Assembly: GCF_021730395.1 (NCBI RefSeq)
Contig: NC_069375.1
Coordinates: forward strand, 65,003,501 to 65,067,500
DNA: 64,000 bases
From: Mercenaria mercenaria
Taxonomy: Eukaryota > Mollusca > Bivalvia > Venerida > Veneridae
Direction of reading: 5' to 3'
Part shown: positions 47,928 to 59,198 of the stretch, one piece after another
Layout of the letters: each line of letters begins with the position of its first letter
Position numbering within the stretch: the first letter of the stretch is position 1
Position numbers and translations under genes: made by a program
The notes under the pieces: generated by a model
Told to the model about the DNA's origin: nothing
Databases searched by the model: none
What the model saw: the letters and a program-made list of their open reading frames with translations, nothing else

Positions 47928-48175
47928 GGTGTGGCCACTGTTGCCGAGAGGTTAAGTTCGCTGACTTCAAATCACTTGCCCTTCACCGATGTGCGTTCGA
48001 TCCCAACTCCGGGCATTGAATTCTTCATGTGAGGAAGACATCCAGCTGGCTTACAGAAGGTCGGTTGTTTTACCGAGGTGCCCGTAATGAAATAATGCAC
48101 GGAGAGGCACCTGGGATCTTTCTCACCTATAATTGTGTCGGTGTGACGTTAGACCCAACAAAAACAGAACAAACA
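47928..48175 (+). mobile_element. SINE, family 2
   Basis: Head with A box TTGCCGAGAGGTTAAG and B box GCGTTCGATCCC, then the family body and a GTGACGTTAGACCC plus AACAAA tail. A 7-nt AAATAAT flanks both ends (47921-47927, 48176-48182), a possible but low-complexity target duplication. Confidence 0.85.
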
Positions 48176-48239
48176 AAATAATAATCTTTATCCGAATTGA
48201 AGTTTCTGTATTGCAATTAAATAAATACGGGTTACAAAC

Positions 48240-48425
48240 ATGTAGTTTCAAGTTTAACTGCTTTAATCAGTCAGTAGTTAGTATTACAAATTAAGAAATA
48301 CTCACAGAAATGTCATCTTACCATTAATAATTTAAAGATAAAAAATCACATATAGAGTTTTTATTCACTTTTATCCGCATACAACAAACAATCCCGACAT
48401 ACGTGATAGTTAATGCGACATAACC
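48240..48425 (+). repeat. interspersed block D, left-end fragment
   Basis: ATCTTACCATTA followed by TTTAAAGATA and TCACAT words match 25710-25760, and GTGATAGT..GCGACAT matches near 25783. Confidence 0.55.
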
Positions 48426-48429
48426 TTAA

Positions 48430-48830
48430 TATGGAAGGCCGATGTGTCATGCTAACTGCCAAATGCTAAATAATTAGTGCAAAATGTTTTTATTTTTAAA
48501 TGCTTAATGTCAAATATTGACTGCCAAATGATAAACACTTATTGGTAATTGTAAAATGCGATTCAAATAAAGAGCTTACTATTTCAATAGAAGAATGCAC
48601 TCTTTAAAAGTCATTGGTATTCGTTACATAAATTTGTACTTGTCCAAAACCTTTTTCGAAACATTTTTGAGTAAACTGATCCGGTTCCATGTTCCCTTTA
48701 TCTTTTAGCAATTCGCATTTTGCTATTTGACATTAAGCATTTGGCATTTAGCATTAAGTATATTGTATTTAACAGTTGGTATTTGGCATTTAACAATAAG
48801 TAACTGGCATTAAGCAATAATAATCTAAAT
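48430..48830. repeat. cryptic repeat of GCATTTAGCATTAAG words
   Basis: Dense near-repeats of about 21 nt (GGCATTTAGCATTAAGTAT, GGCATTTAACAATAAGTAAC) at 48715-48825, with inverse words (CCAAATGCTAAAT, CCAAATGATAAAC) at 48455-48545. The minus-strand frame reading LLLNAKY repeats is an artefact of this array. Confidence 0.7.
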
Positions 48831-49205
48831 TCAATATTTGTTTTATATAGAAAAAAAGCATTTATTTTCGTATAAACGAGATCGTGGAAACATTTCATTT
48901 CTAGGCTGGCCATTTCAGCGAGATTATACGCGCAATGTGACGTCATTCATAAAACATGAACAAAATGCCGTCGTTCAAAACCATCGTTCAAAATTTTACA
49001 AAAAGATTATTGAATTAAAACTAAAACTATTTTTTCTGACGGTAAGGATCAAGACTGAATCATGGGCGGGTCTTTTAACTGTCCTATTTAAATGTTGCAA
49101 TGATCGATATTCTGACATTTATTTTTTTCTGATACTCATGATAGCAAACTATTTTTGGTAGTAAGCTACTGTTGATATGTAAATATAAGAAATAAATGCT
49201 AATTT

Positions 49206-49303
49206 TATGTGCGTTTAGATGGGCGATAACCATACTGAGACTTCTTGCAGATCATCTATAAATCGCTAGCGCGATCAATGGATCTGCAAGACGTCCAAAC
49301 GTG
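49206..49303. repeat. imperfect hairpin of about 98 nt
   Basis: ACTTCTTGCAGATCAT pairs with ATGGATCTGCAAGACGT, and CGTTTAGATG with GTCCAAACG, around a central ATCGCTAGCGCGAT. Possibly a small MITE core. Confidence 0.6.
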
Positions 49304-49393
49304 ATAAATGATAGCAAAATAAAAATGAAATATTTTTTCATGTAATACTTAGCAATCAACATGTCACACCGACCTTGCATACATAAGAGAAAA

Positions 49394-51986
49394 AAAAACA
49401 TTCATAACTGCGCAACAACCGGGATAACGGAGATATATATTTTTTTTTCTCATAAAGATCTGTGCAAATTTACTGATTACGCTACTTGACAATTTGCCTA
49501 TATTTATCTAAGGCTATTTTCTTTCAATATATGAAAGCTCCCTTTTAACTCTTCCGGGTTCGATTGCGTGCGTTTGAATTTAATAAAAACTATGCTAAGT
49601 TTGGTAAGATAAAACATAAGCAATTTACCACAGTCTTTACTTCTTAGAAAAATAGGGGAGGATAGCGAAAAGAATGCTGATGTTATTAGAGACGCCGACT
49701 AGCATTTTACAACAGGTTAAGGTATTAGATCATTAATAGAGAACCTCCTTTTTGAAGAGTATTCAATTCCCACCATAAACCTACTTTTACTGCAATTCTT
49801 AGGGGGGCGTAGGTTCAAGCCCTACTGGGACCAAATTCTTTTTTCCTTATTTTCCTTTTTTCTAGAAAGTTTTTACTTCTTTCAGGACTTATTATTGGTT
49901 TCTTGTACAAAAATCGAAAAAGATGAATCTTATAAGCGGTTTCTTGGTGTTCAAAGAGAATTTACTACTTAAACAGAAGGGGTAGAGTTACAAATCTTTA
50001 AAAATATTGAGTTACACGCAGTGAAAGTTCTCTATTTTGCTTTCACTCTTAGATTATATATTGTGGAAGACATTTAGGGAGGTTTTACGTCTGCCCTAAG
50101 GTTATTTTTAAATGGAGTAAGCAAAATTCAAAACAGAAACACAGCATTCGACCTTATTTTTTCAATGTCGAAGTATGAATTCTGTCTCATTAAATCCGTT
50201 TATTTGAGGCACCATAGAAAAAATGATATTGACATTTTCATTTTGTGTTTTATAATTGTTTACTAATAGTTTGATGTTTCTTTTATTAAAATTAATGGTA
50301 AAATGAGTTCTCTGCAAACGTTTTGGATAGTGGCTATCACTTTGAAATTTGTCTCTACCTGAGCTTGAGGAGATACCATAAGTTATACAAAATTTATAAA
50401 AAACGGCACGGTAGAATGTGTTTAAAAATTGCAAAATAGTGCAAAACACGGTTACATTTCAGAATATACCAAGCAAAGGCCATTTTGTAAACATTACTAT
50501 TAGTGATCTAATACCTAAAATTAATGATTTTGTTTGCGGTATGTTAAAGCACGTTTTGTATATGAAAGCACCATGGCAAACTGCAAACACACTTAAAAGA
50601 ATGAACGATGATAGACGTCATATTAATTTGATGAGGCATTTGTATGATCCATCCAGACTGTATTTTTTGCTCCGATCTGTATACTAAATAACGTCATAAA
50701 CAGCGTGGCGGTCTTGTCCTGTTTTCATGCTATTATCAGGAATGTTATGTTCGGTTACTTCCCGCAATGAGAGTAAGGATATTACATTTCATTGTAGGGA
50801 TCTTTTTTCTTTTATTTCCATTTAAATTCGTTTTAATTACGTTACGGGGCCGTTACACGTTTTCATTTTGCCATGAAACGCGTTAATATATATTGCCAAT
50901 AGGAAGCTTTACTATCAAGAACAGATACGCATATATTGTCTGTTCCCATCAGATGAGTTTTTTTTCAAAGAGTCAAAGAGTTATTGCCCTTTAATTATTG
51001 AACAGTACTATACTATATAGAACAGTTCTTGTCCGGAGTATTTCTCAGCAACTATTGGTAGAAATTGAGCGACACTTGACCAGAGGGCTCACCATCAAGA
51101 GGAAAGCGCATATTGTTTTCTGTTTTTGGTCCGATGATTTTTGACTGAGTCATTGCCCTTTGATTGTTCAGCATTTGTATATCATAGTTCCTCAGCAACC
51201 ACTTGCTAGAATTCATCCAAACTTTACTCTTAAAGGAAATGCGCATGTAGTCTTCGTTTACTTGTGTGATAATTTGTCACTGAGTTATTTCCCTTTAATT
51301 ATTCAACATTAGTAAATCATAGCCCAATCCTAGTCATGAGTATTTCTCAGCAACCACTGGTTATAATTCAGCGAAAATTCAATGGATGCTTCACTCTCAG
51401 GATTATGTGCGCATATTGTCTTCATGTTCATGTAGAATTATATTTCAATGAGATATTGCCTTTTGATTATTCAACATTAAAAATCTATATGTGCCCAGTC
51501 AGTGAATTCCCTTTTTAGCTCGTCTGTTTTTTGGAAAAAAAAGTCTGCGAAGTATTGTCGTTACTTGATCGTCGGCATTGGCGTTGGAATTGTTTAAAAA
51601 AAAATTGTTGAAGTCTATCTTTTCTCAAACACTGTAAGAGCTACATCTTTAGAACTGTTTACTGATTAAGCCAGTCCATAAACAGTGTGTTTATACTACT
51701 TTAATGCCTAGATTATTCTGTTGTTTTTTTTTTTTCATGAATCTTCTTTTTGTACACGAAGGTGCTACAACCTTCCATGATACTATAGATAGGAAGCTAT
51801 CGGAGGACAAGACAGAACTTATTGTAAGATCTTATTGATAAAACGTTCCTGTATTACTCAATAACAAAATGTCACCAATTTGGGTATTTAACATTTGAAT
51901 GATTTACATGAGCATTTTGGATTTTATAATTTATCTTTGAAGGGAGGAATTGTTTTCTTTGGATGAAATTAGAATTTAATAAATCT
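49394..51986 (+). repeat. interspersed block D, copy 1 (2.6 kb)
   Basis: Collinear with 59199-61655 over almost its whole length at high identity. About 800 bp at 49715-50525 is absent from copy 2. It contains a tandem-core element start (TTTTAGCTCGTCTGTTTTTT) near 51513 that is also present in copy 2. No coding capacity was recognised. Confidence 0.85.
49809..49825 (+). repeat. tRNA T-arm-like stem-loop with T-run behind
   Basis: GTAGG-TTCAAGC-CCTAC forms a perfect T arm with a 7-nt loop, followed by TGGGACCA like an acceptor 3' strand and a T run. No partner acceptor strand or D arm lies upstream, so it is not a tRNA gene. It sits in the part of block D found only in copy 1. Confidence 0.5.
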
Positions 51987-53319
51987 TGGGAAAGCTATTG
52001 CTGGAGAGAGAACGATGTCTGCTACTCATATAAATACGTCAAAGTATGGGAAAATTATTTAGAAATATGAGCAAATAAAAGAAAACAATTTCAGGACTGT
52101 AAGATGCATGACTGTGTTATCATGTATAGCAGGTAACAAAGATAGCTTACTTTTCTACTGCACTGGTATAACACGGATGATGTATGCGAGATTCACTAAA
52201 AGTAGTCCGGATAATCTGCAGTGTAGGGTTCAACGTGCGGTAAGCCAACTATTTTATCACATCAGCGTCAGCTGCGTGACAACCGTTTCCAAAATTAAGG
52301 TGACCAAATATTTGTATTTGCCAACAAAACTTATTCGAATCCTAGCTAAGTAAGTGTGTAGTCACGTTTTACATAACAGAGTATTCAAAGTCATTTGTTA
52401 CGCATATAGATAAAATTATGACTGATATTCCCCCAGAAACAAATCCTTTCGGATTTATACTTCGCAAGTGTACAAAATGTTAACTGAGATCTACTTGACG
52501 CTAAAAAAATAAGCAATTGGAATAAAAGCAAGTTCCACACGTTTCTTCAAACGGTCGAACCAGTTTAATAAAAAATCATTAAAAGAGGATTATAAATGTA
52601 ACAACGTTGTTTTATGACTTCATGTTTTGATGACAGATATTTTTTAGAAAATACAAAAATATTTCTTGTGACAGATTTTTTCTAATATTGTTCCGGTTAG
52701 GGTGAGAAATAAAGTTTTAATTGAATAAGATACATACGCCTTATTTAATGACTTTATTAAAACTAAGATTAGGATACTAGTGTAATAAGAAACATAAAAC
52801 ACAAGAAAGTAATTAAATACTCTTTATTCGAATTTCAGATCTGCAATATACTTTGACGTTTCTTGGTCTGATAACAATCTTCAAAGTTAAAATAGTTTGA
52901 AACTTTATAGTGTTTATTACTATATCTAAAATGTTTAAACATGATGCCTAAATAAAATACACAAAAAAAAACTTTAATTAATTTAAGTTTCAAAGGTTTC
53001 AGGTGTTTCATTGATATTTTTCACTGGTACATTTGAAACTTTGGTTCTATTGTATTATATTTTTAACCATTTGTTTGTTTGTTGATTACTACCTTTGAAG
53101 TTGAAAAACTGTAAAGACAAGTGAATGAAGTATTGCCATGCAATACAAAGTCCCCTACCGGAAGGCACCTATTTTTCCTACAGCAGTATAACATAATGAA
53201 CTGATATCTGTCAATGATTTATACCAAATATTGTACTATATATACAATATGTTATAACGAAACACTTGGATTAAAATTTGTATATATAAAAACCTACAGT
53301 CGTTTTCATATGAAATTTT
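51987..53319. other. intergenic, nothing recognised
   Basis: No supported gene; the 81-codon frame near 52108 shows no recognisable feature. Confidence 0.5.
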
Positions 53320-54668
53320 TTGGCCGATTATAAAAAAGTTATAATACAAGTTATTTATAGCAACACCAAAGGGAAATTAATCCTAAAAAATAAAAAAATT
53401 CTATACAATATAAGTCCGCAAGAAAAAACACACCTAAACATTTGATGCAACATGCATGTTGTACCACAGAAAAGTGGTCTCGATTTTTCTCTATGGCCAG
53501 TTATAAAAAAGTTACAATATAATCTATTTATAGTAATAACAAAGGGACGTAATTTATAAAACTAGGTGCCTCGTGGTGGTGAACATTTGTGCCAAGTTAC
53601 ATCAAAATCCCTTTATGCATGAAGAAGAAATGCTCCGGATAAAGTCATTCTTGTATCTGACCTTTGGCCTCTAAGTGTGACCTTGACTTTAAACCTAGGG
53701 CCCGGATTTTGCGCATGACATGTCGTCTCATCCAGGGAAATATTTGTGCCAACTGATATTTAAATCCTGTTTTGCATGACAAAGGTATAGACCGAACAGG
53801 AAAAAAAACCCTATTGATCTTTGATCTCAAAATGTGACATTGACCCTTAAGCTAGGGTTCTGTGCGTTGTGCATGACACGTTGTCTCATCATGAGGAACT
53901 TTGTGCCAAGTAATATTGTTATTCCTTGATGGATGAGTTCTGGACCGGACAGGAAAAACCCTTTTGACCTTTGACCTCCAGTTGTGACCTTGACCTTTAA
54001 GCTAGGGATCCGAGTTTTACACATGACATGTTGTCTCATCATGAGGAACATTTGTGCCAAGTAATATTAAAATCCCTTCATGAATGGGAGAGTTATGGAC
54101 CGGACATGAAAAAAGCTCTGTTAACCTATGACCCTCAATTGTGACCTTGACCTTTGAGCAAGTGGTCAGGGATTTGTGCATGACACGATGTCTCATCATG
54201 GGGAATACTTGTGCCAAGTGATATTAAAATCTCTTAATGAATGTCAGATTTATGGACCGGACACTAAACAGTGTTCATGCCATGTTAAAATTTGACTACT
54301 AAGTGTGACCTTGACCTTTAAGCTAGGGTCTGAAAGTTGCGCTTGATACATCGTCTTATTATGAGGTATATTTGTGTCAAGTAATATTACAATCCCTTCA
54401 TGGATGGGAGAGTTATGGACCGGACAAGAAAAAGCCCTGTTGACACATGACCTCCAATTATGACCTTGACCTTTGAGCTAGAGGTCCGGGTTTTGTGCAT
54501 GACATGTAGTCATGGGAACATTTGTGCCAAGTAATAATAAAATCCCTTCATGTATGACAGAGTTATGGACCGGACACGAAATTGCGGAAGGACTGACGGA
54601 CGGAAGGACGGAAGGACGGAAAAGTGCATTCCTATAGTCCCCGAAACTGGTTTTCAACCAGTAGCGGA
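53320..54668 (+). mobile_element. tandem-core element, family I
   Basis: Two 5' units share TTATAAAAAAGTTA, TTATTTATAG/CTATTTATAG and CAAAGGGA words. About eight monomers of about 120 bp follow, with CATTTGTGCCAAGTAATATTA, AATCCCTTCATG, AGTTATGGACCGGACA, TGTGACCTTGACC and CATGACATGTTGTCTCATCATG. The 3' end is a GGACGGAAGGACGG linker and the hairpin CTGGTTTTCAACCAG at 54647-54661. Small minus-strand frames here are artefacts of the repeat. Confidence 0.8.
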
Positions 54669-54969
54669 CTGAAAATAGCATAATCACATATTTTATATCA
54701 CTGTTCTGTTTAGAATGTATATCCTGTCTATAAGATCTGTTTTTATTTGACATTGTAAACCTGAGATCATGGGTACATTGTATTGAATGACTGCAGCGAA
54801 GATTAAACAAATTACTCCAGTCCTGTATCTACTTACACCGATCCGTGCCGTATAAAACTTCATCGAGATCTATGTAAATGAAATAGCATCGCATATTTCA
54901 GGTAGGCAGTACGTGTTAACGGGTTTACACAGAAAATGTGATTATATTGGGGGATTACGCTTATTAACA

Positions 54970-55370
54970 CTGTCCTTTGAGTTCGAAAGTGATGGGGTAA
55001 AGAATATGGTTAGGTGCCCACCATAAACTGGTTCAAGCTTCCCAGTTGCGGTTTTGCCAATGACCGTTCCAAGGCGGTCCACCATTGTGTTCCTTTGTTC
55101 GTTTGGTTCTCATGTGTTTGCTCGGTCTTTGTCTTTGTCTTTGTCTTTGCGTATGTTTGTCAAGATGTGTTGTTATTTTTTTTGCACGTATGCGTGCCGA
55201 GGATGGGAGTGGACGGAGACTACGTTTCTGGAACATGGCGTTATCTGGTGGATATTCATCTTTGATTGTTTTATATTTCATGCTTATTTCAACTAATGTC
55301 AGTCTATGTATCTGGATCGTAATTGATGAGCAAAATGTTAAGCATATCTCTACCAATATCTAAAGTATTT
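54970..55370 (+). mobile_element. Penelope-like element 3' fragment, broken
   Basis: On the plus strand GTTAGGTGCCCACCATAAAC, TTTTGCCAATGACCGTTCC and CCTTTGTTCGTTT match the minus strand of 21600-21740, which is the 3' untranslated part of the element at 21.4-24.6 kb. No coding part of the family is present. A (TCTTTG)n run replaces the CA run of the other copy. Confidence 0.65.
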
Positions 55371-57229
55371 ATAATTGCATAGTCAGATATGTAGTATTGG
55401 CTCAGTCTCTGTCACTTGTTAAAATGTTTTACGCTACGCGATGACCTTCACACCACACCTTTACATTTCAGAGGACTAGTTTTCTCATGCTTTCATTCTG
55501 CAAATGATCTGTTTTAAATCTGTTTTAAATAGGTTTTCGGCGTCTCCAATTAAACATTTCTATAAATGGACACTTAATCTGTTTAGTAATTTTGACAATT
55601 CTGAGTTGTAAATAAAACAATAATTAAACAAAGTTTCAATTGTAACATATATATCGTAGGTTATGTAATAGAAAGAGCATTGAAATTCAAGGGTAAACGA
55701 TTTGTACGAGGGGGCATAGCCCCCGAGTATAAATCGTTTACCCGAGAGTTTTAATGTTCTTCCTGCTTTGTATCATAGCCATCCATATATGGTAGTTCAG
55801 TGGGCGTTCCACATTGCCATATATAGCAGTTCAGTGAGTACTTAAAATCCTTGCTTTACAAATGCGTAAAGCCTAGGAAGAATAAACCAATGCGGGAACA
55901 GAAATCAATAAAATACACTTCGCTGTCTGCTGTTCCACACTAGCTGGGATACTTTCATATTCAACAGTGCGGTAACTAGCGTGCGAGAATTTAATACCTG
56001 CACACTTTTAGTTACCGCACCCTGTACTCAGTGTATACGATTTATCTGCACCAAATTTGTTAAGAAAAAACACCTAGCTATGATACAATGGATGGAAAGC
56101 GCATCTTTGCTACCGTCTTTGCTACCGTACAATGACGTTAGGTTTGACTTCTTCGATATAATACAAAGTGTTCAAATGGTACACTGTCCTCAAGGTTGGT
56201 CACATATTATGGCATAGATTGTTTCTGACCATGTTTCCAATACGTCAAAAAAATAAAACAACAACAAAAAAAAACAATAATAATAATAAAAAAACAACTG
56301 CAAAATAATTGGCTTTTACAACTTAAACAACTAAAATATGGATACAAAACTACTTACCATTGTTAACTATTCCGTTCGTTGTTGATAATGTGTCTACATG
56401 TTGTGAACACAAAGATGTAGTGCGTCAACAATTCACAAAATCAAAACAGATCGAAAGAAATAGTTCAAAAACTTTTCCAGGTTGATCTATGTTTGTGTAT
56501 TGAAATATGCGCATGTCCCATGACTTGTTTGTAATATTTAAAATATAAGAAGTAAGTTTATCACAAAGGAATGCGGAAGAGTTAGTGGTTGGTTTTATTT
56601 TTCTGATACACGATGCTCTGTTTTCTCACCGATTTAAATAACTGAAAACAAGTTTTATGATTTTTCTTGTTTGATATCTCTCTCTGGTTATAATGGCAAT
56701 TAATTAATTGATTAATAATGATAAAAAAAACAACAGAAAACTTCTCAAACGTCAGGAAAACAATGCTACAAATATTTTCGCGTATAGATCTGCAGCAGAA
56801 TTATTTAACTGTATGACAGTGAACTCGAATTTGACATGTTTCTGACAAAATGGCTTCAAAAGCAAATGTGCATGCGTATTATCATACCCTATTTTTTTCT
56901 GAACGAATTGCACACATTTGTCCTTTGCGAAGTCCTGAAGAATTCTCAACTCGAAGAAATTATGTCTTAAAAATGATTTATTTGAGCTTTGATCTTGAAG
57001 TTCAAATTGCTATTAAGGACGGTCAAAACGGAAAGTTCATAACTCAGAATTAAACAGTCTTTAATCTGTATGCCTTTGGTGGGATGAGCATAGTTGTATA
57101 AAACAAATGTTGTGTGTTTATATTCTATGGGTCATGTATCTATTTAATGGAAATAATAACACTTTCACATTTGGTGGTGGTGTACTTTTTAGCATGAGGA
57201 ATGTTTGAACGAAGAATAAAGTACCGGTC
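55371..57229. other. intergenic with a palindrome
   Basis: No gene is supported. 55691-55714 and 55720-55743 form a 24-nt inverted repeat with 21 matches (GGGTAAACGATTT at the outer ends). Short open frames near 55981 and 56850 have no recognisable domain. Confidence 0.5.
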
Positions 57230-57450
57230 TGTCTCTACTGTATAAGTTTAGAAGCGGCTTGAATACATCTGTGGATGTTTCTAAATTGATTTTTATACTT
57301 TTAGCATGTGTAATTGTTGAGTTCTACTCAATCCGGGACTAGAGGGCGTGGACGGTAGCATGCACTTCCGCTACCGTCCATGAACAGGCTCATTCAAACC
57401 GAGCCTGCAACATTTTGTCGTGTTGAGCGACCTGCGAAGTTTCCACTTTT
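57230..57450 (-). repeat. interspersed repeat, family B, copy 3
   Basis: Reverse complement of family B: CGGTTTGAATGAGCCTGTTC, ATGGACGGTAGC, CCACGCCCTCTAGTCCCGG and GAACTCAACA. Confidence 0.75.
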
Positions 57451-57839
57451 CTCTATTGAACCAAGTTCCTGAATCCGATTTTGTTATGTTTCCTGAACAC
57501 AGAAAATGATTCTTGCTTATACCTTTATTTCACTTCACTTCTGAGACGCGTTATCCTTTTACTTATTTTACTTATTTGACAAAGTTTACAAAACACGAGT
57601 TTATTTTATCCTGACCTAGAGGTATACAATAGTAATGTATACAGTGTTGTCATATAATGTGATTCTTTAGGAACTTGGGATCCATTCCATGTTATTTCAA
57701 GATAAAAGTCTGCTTAAACGTTTTCATCTTTTGCCGTTACATAACTGAAATACTGTTGGAAAATGGCCTAATACCCAAAACTAAATAATACAGTGCCCAT
57801 CTCAAAGATATGATTGTATCATTTTTGTACTTTGTCTTA

Positions 57840-58140
57840 TTCTATCAGACAGGTGTGGTAGCTGAAAGTCGTACAGATTCAGACGATAATCAAGGAAGCA
57901 ACTCTGCTGTTCTTCGTCTCAGTCAAGATGACGAAGTTTGGACGTCACATTACTTACTCCAGTTTCCCAGACATGTTTGGCGATGACAGTGAGAGGATTA
58001 CGTCTTTCGTGGGTGTTCTATTCTACGGACGAAATAATGCAAGGAAGAGCATCTGGGGTCTTCCTCCACCATCAAAGCTGGAAAATCGCCATATCACCTA
58101 TAATTGTTTCGTTGCGACGTTAAACCCAACAAAATAAATA
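57840..58140 (+). mobile_element. SINE, family 2, diverged
   Basis: The 3' half is clear (GAAATAATGCAAGGAAGAGCA, CTTCCTCCACCATCAAAGCTGG, GTTGCGACGTTAAACCC and AAATAAAT tail). The tRNA-like head is poorly preserved. Overlapping short frames are SINE read-through. Confidence 0.7.
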
Positions 58141-58289
58141 AATCTTCCCTTTGTTTGTTTCTAATACAATTGCTGCATTTGTATTAAAAGTTTTGACCTG
58201 AGATATATTACAACACAGAAAGATTTGTTGCTAATGACTATTTGCTGAGGGAAATACGGCAAATCTGTTTTTTTTTTAAGTTAAAAAAG

Positions 58290-58405
58290 AAAACAAGTGC
58301 CCAAAAGTGATGATTTACAGGTATATTTCCTGCAGTTAAAGACAGGTTTTAGATCGTTTTTCTCATCCTGAGTAGGTGGCATCAAAATCTGTATCAAGGA
58401 AATGC
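58290..58405 (+). repeat. direct repeat with 62925-63020
   Basis: Both contain TACAGGTATATTTCCTG, TTTTAGAT, GAGTAGGTGGCATC and TGTATCAAGGA in the same order. Nature unknown. Confidence 0.7.
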
Positions 58406-58575
58406 CCGTATCTGAAAACAGTACGATTTCGGTCTTTGCAAATAAAGTTAGTTCTGTCTGACCATTTAACAGTCTAAAGACTTTTAAGGATATTCAATCT
58501 TTCTTACAAACGATTTGTATATCTGAATAACAGTAATCCAAATGCGATTTTGATAGACAATTTTCTTGTTTATCA

Positions 58576-58676
58576 CATGAATCAGAGGTAGAGTACGTGT
58601 ACACCTCGTCTGGGAGAACTCACGACCCCGCGATCCGTAGATCTGCACTCTTTGTATTGAGCTAAACGGTAGGGTT
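58576..58676 (-). mobile_element. SINE, family 1, head fragment
   Basis: On the minus strand CGTTTAGCTCAATACAAAG and CTACGGATCGCGGGGTCGTG match the tRNA head of the 4.2 kb SINE, followed by CCTCTGATTCATG from the body. Confidence 0.75.
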
Positions 58677-58874
58677 TTACTAGACAGAATTCCCAAAATA
58701 ACAGATATGATAGATATAAATATTAGAAAAATCTTCTTACAACAAGTTCTTTCAATTAAATGATGCATTATGAATTTCACTGAGTGTAGATTTAATATCT
58801 AACACTTTCAGCCATTGAAATCAAAATCAGTCAGTTGCGGGTGTATGAAAACATATTGAAGTGAAGTGATGACC

Positions 58875-59080
58875 GAATCTTGTAATGTTATCCTGTTATG
58901 CCATTAGGCACCTTTTCGATCGGTTTTCAAGTAATTACAAACAGCTTCCAAAGATAAATTGAAATATGTTCTATTATGAATCTTGTAATGTTATCCTGTT
59001 ATGCCATTAGGCACCTCTTCGATCGGTTTTCAAGTAATTACAAACAGCTTCCAAAGATAAATTGAAATATGTTCTATTAT
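58875..59080 (+). repeat. perfect-period tandem duplication, 103 bp x 2
   Basis: Units 58875-58977 and 58978-59080 differ at about one base (CACCTTTTCG against CACCTCTTCG). A recent local duplication. Confidence 0.95.
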
Positions 59081-59198
59081 GAAAGGGATAATTCATATTT
59101 ATTAAGAATATAAAATAAAATATATTTTAATTTAGTCCTTATTTTATAAGCAGAGGTAAAAGCTTAAAAAACAACTTTAGAATTAAGGGAAAAAGAAC

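Noticed and set aside
48698-48946. LLLNAKY-repeat peptide on the minus strand
   Set aside because: Artefact of a 21-nt cryptic DNA repeat, not a protein repeat under selection as far as can be seen.
52108-52353. 81-codon plus-strand frame
   Set aside because: No domain, no flanking exons.
53645-54810. Chain of short minus-strand frames with related peptides
   Set aside because: They are successive monomers of the family-I tandem array.
55014-55363. Overlapping frames on both strands with Cys/Leu or Arg/Gln runs
   Set aside because: Fragment of a Penelope-like 3' untranslated part with a (TCTTTG)n run.
57928-58137. Two overlapping frames of 60-70 codons
   Set aside because: They lie on a diverged SINE.
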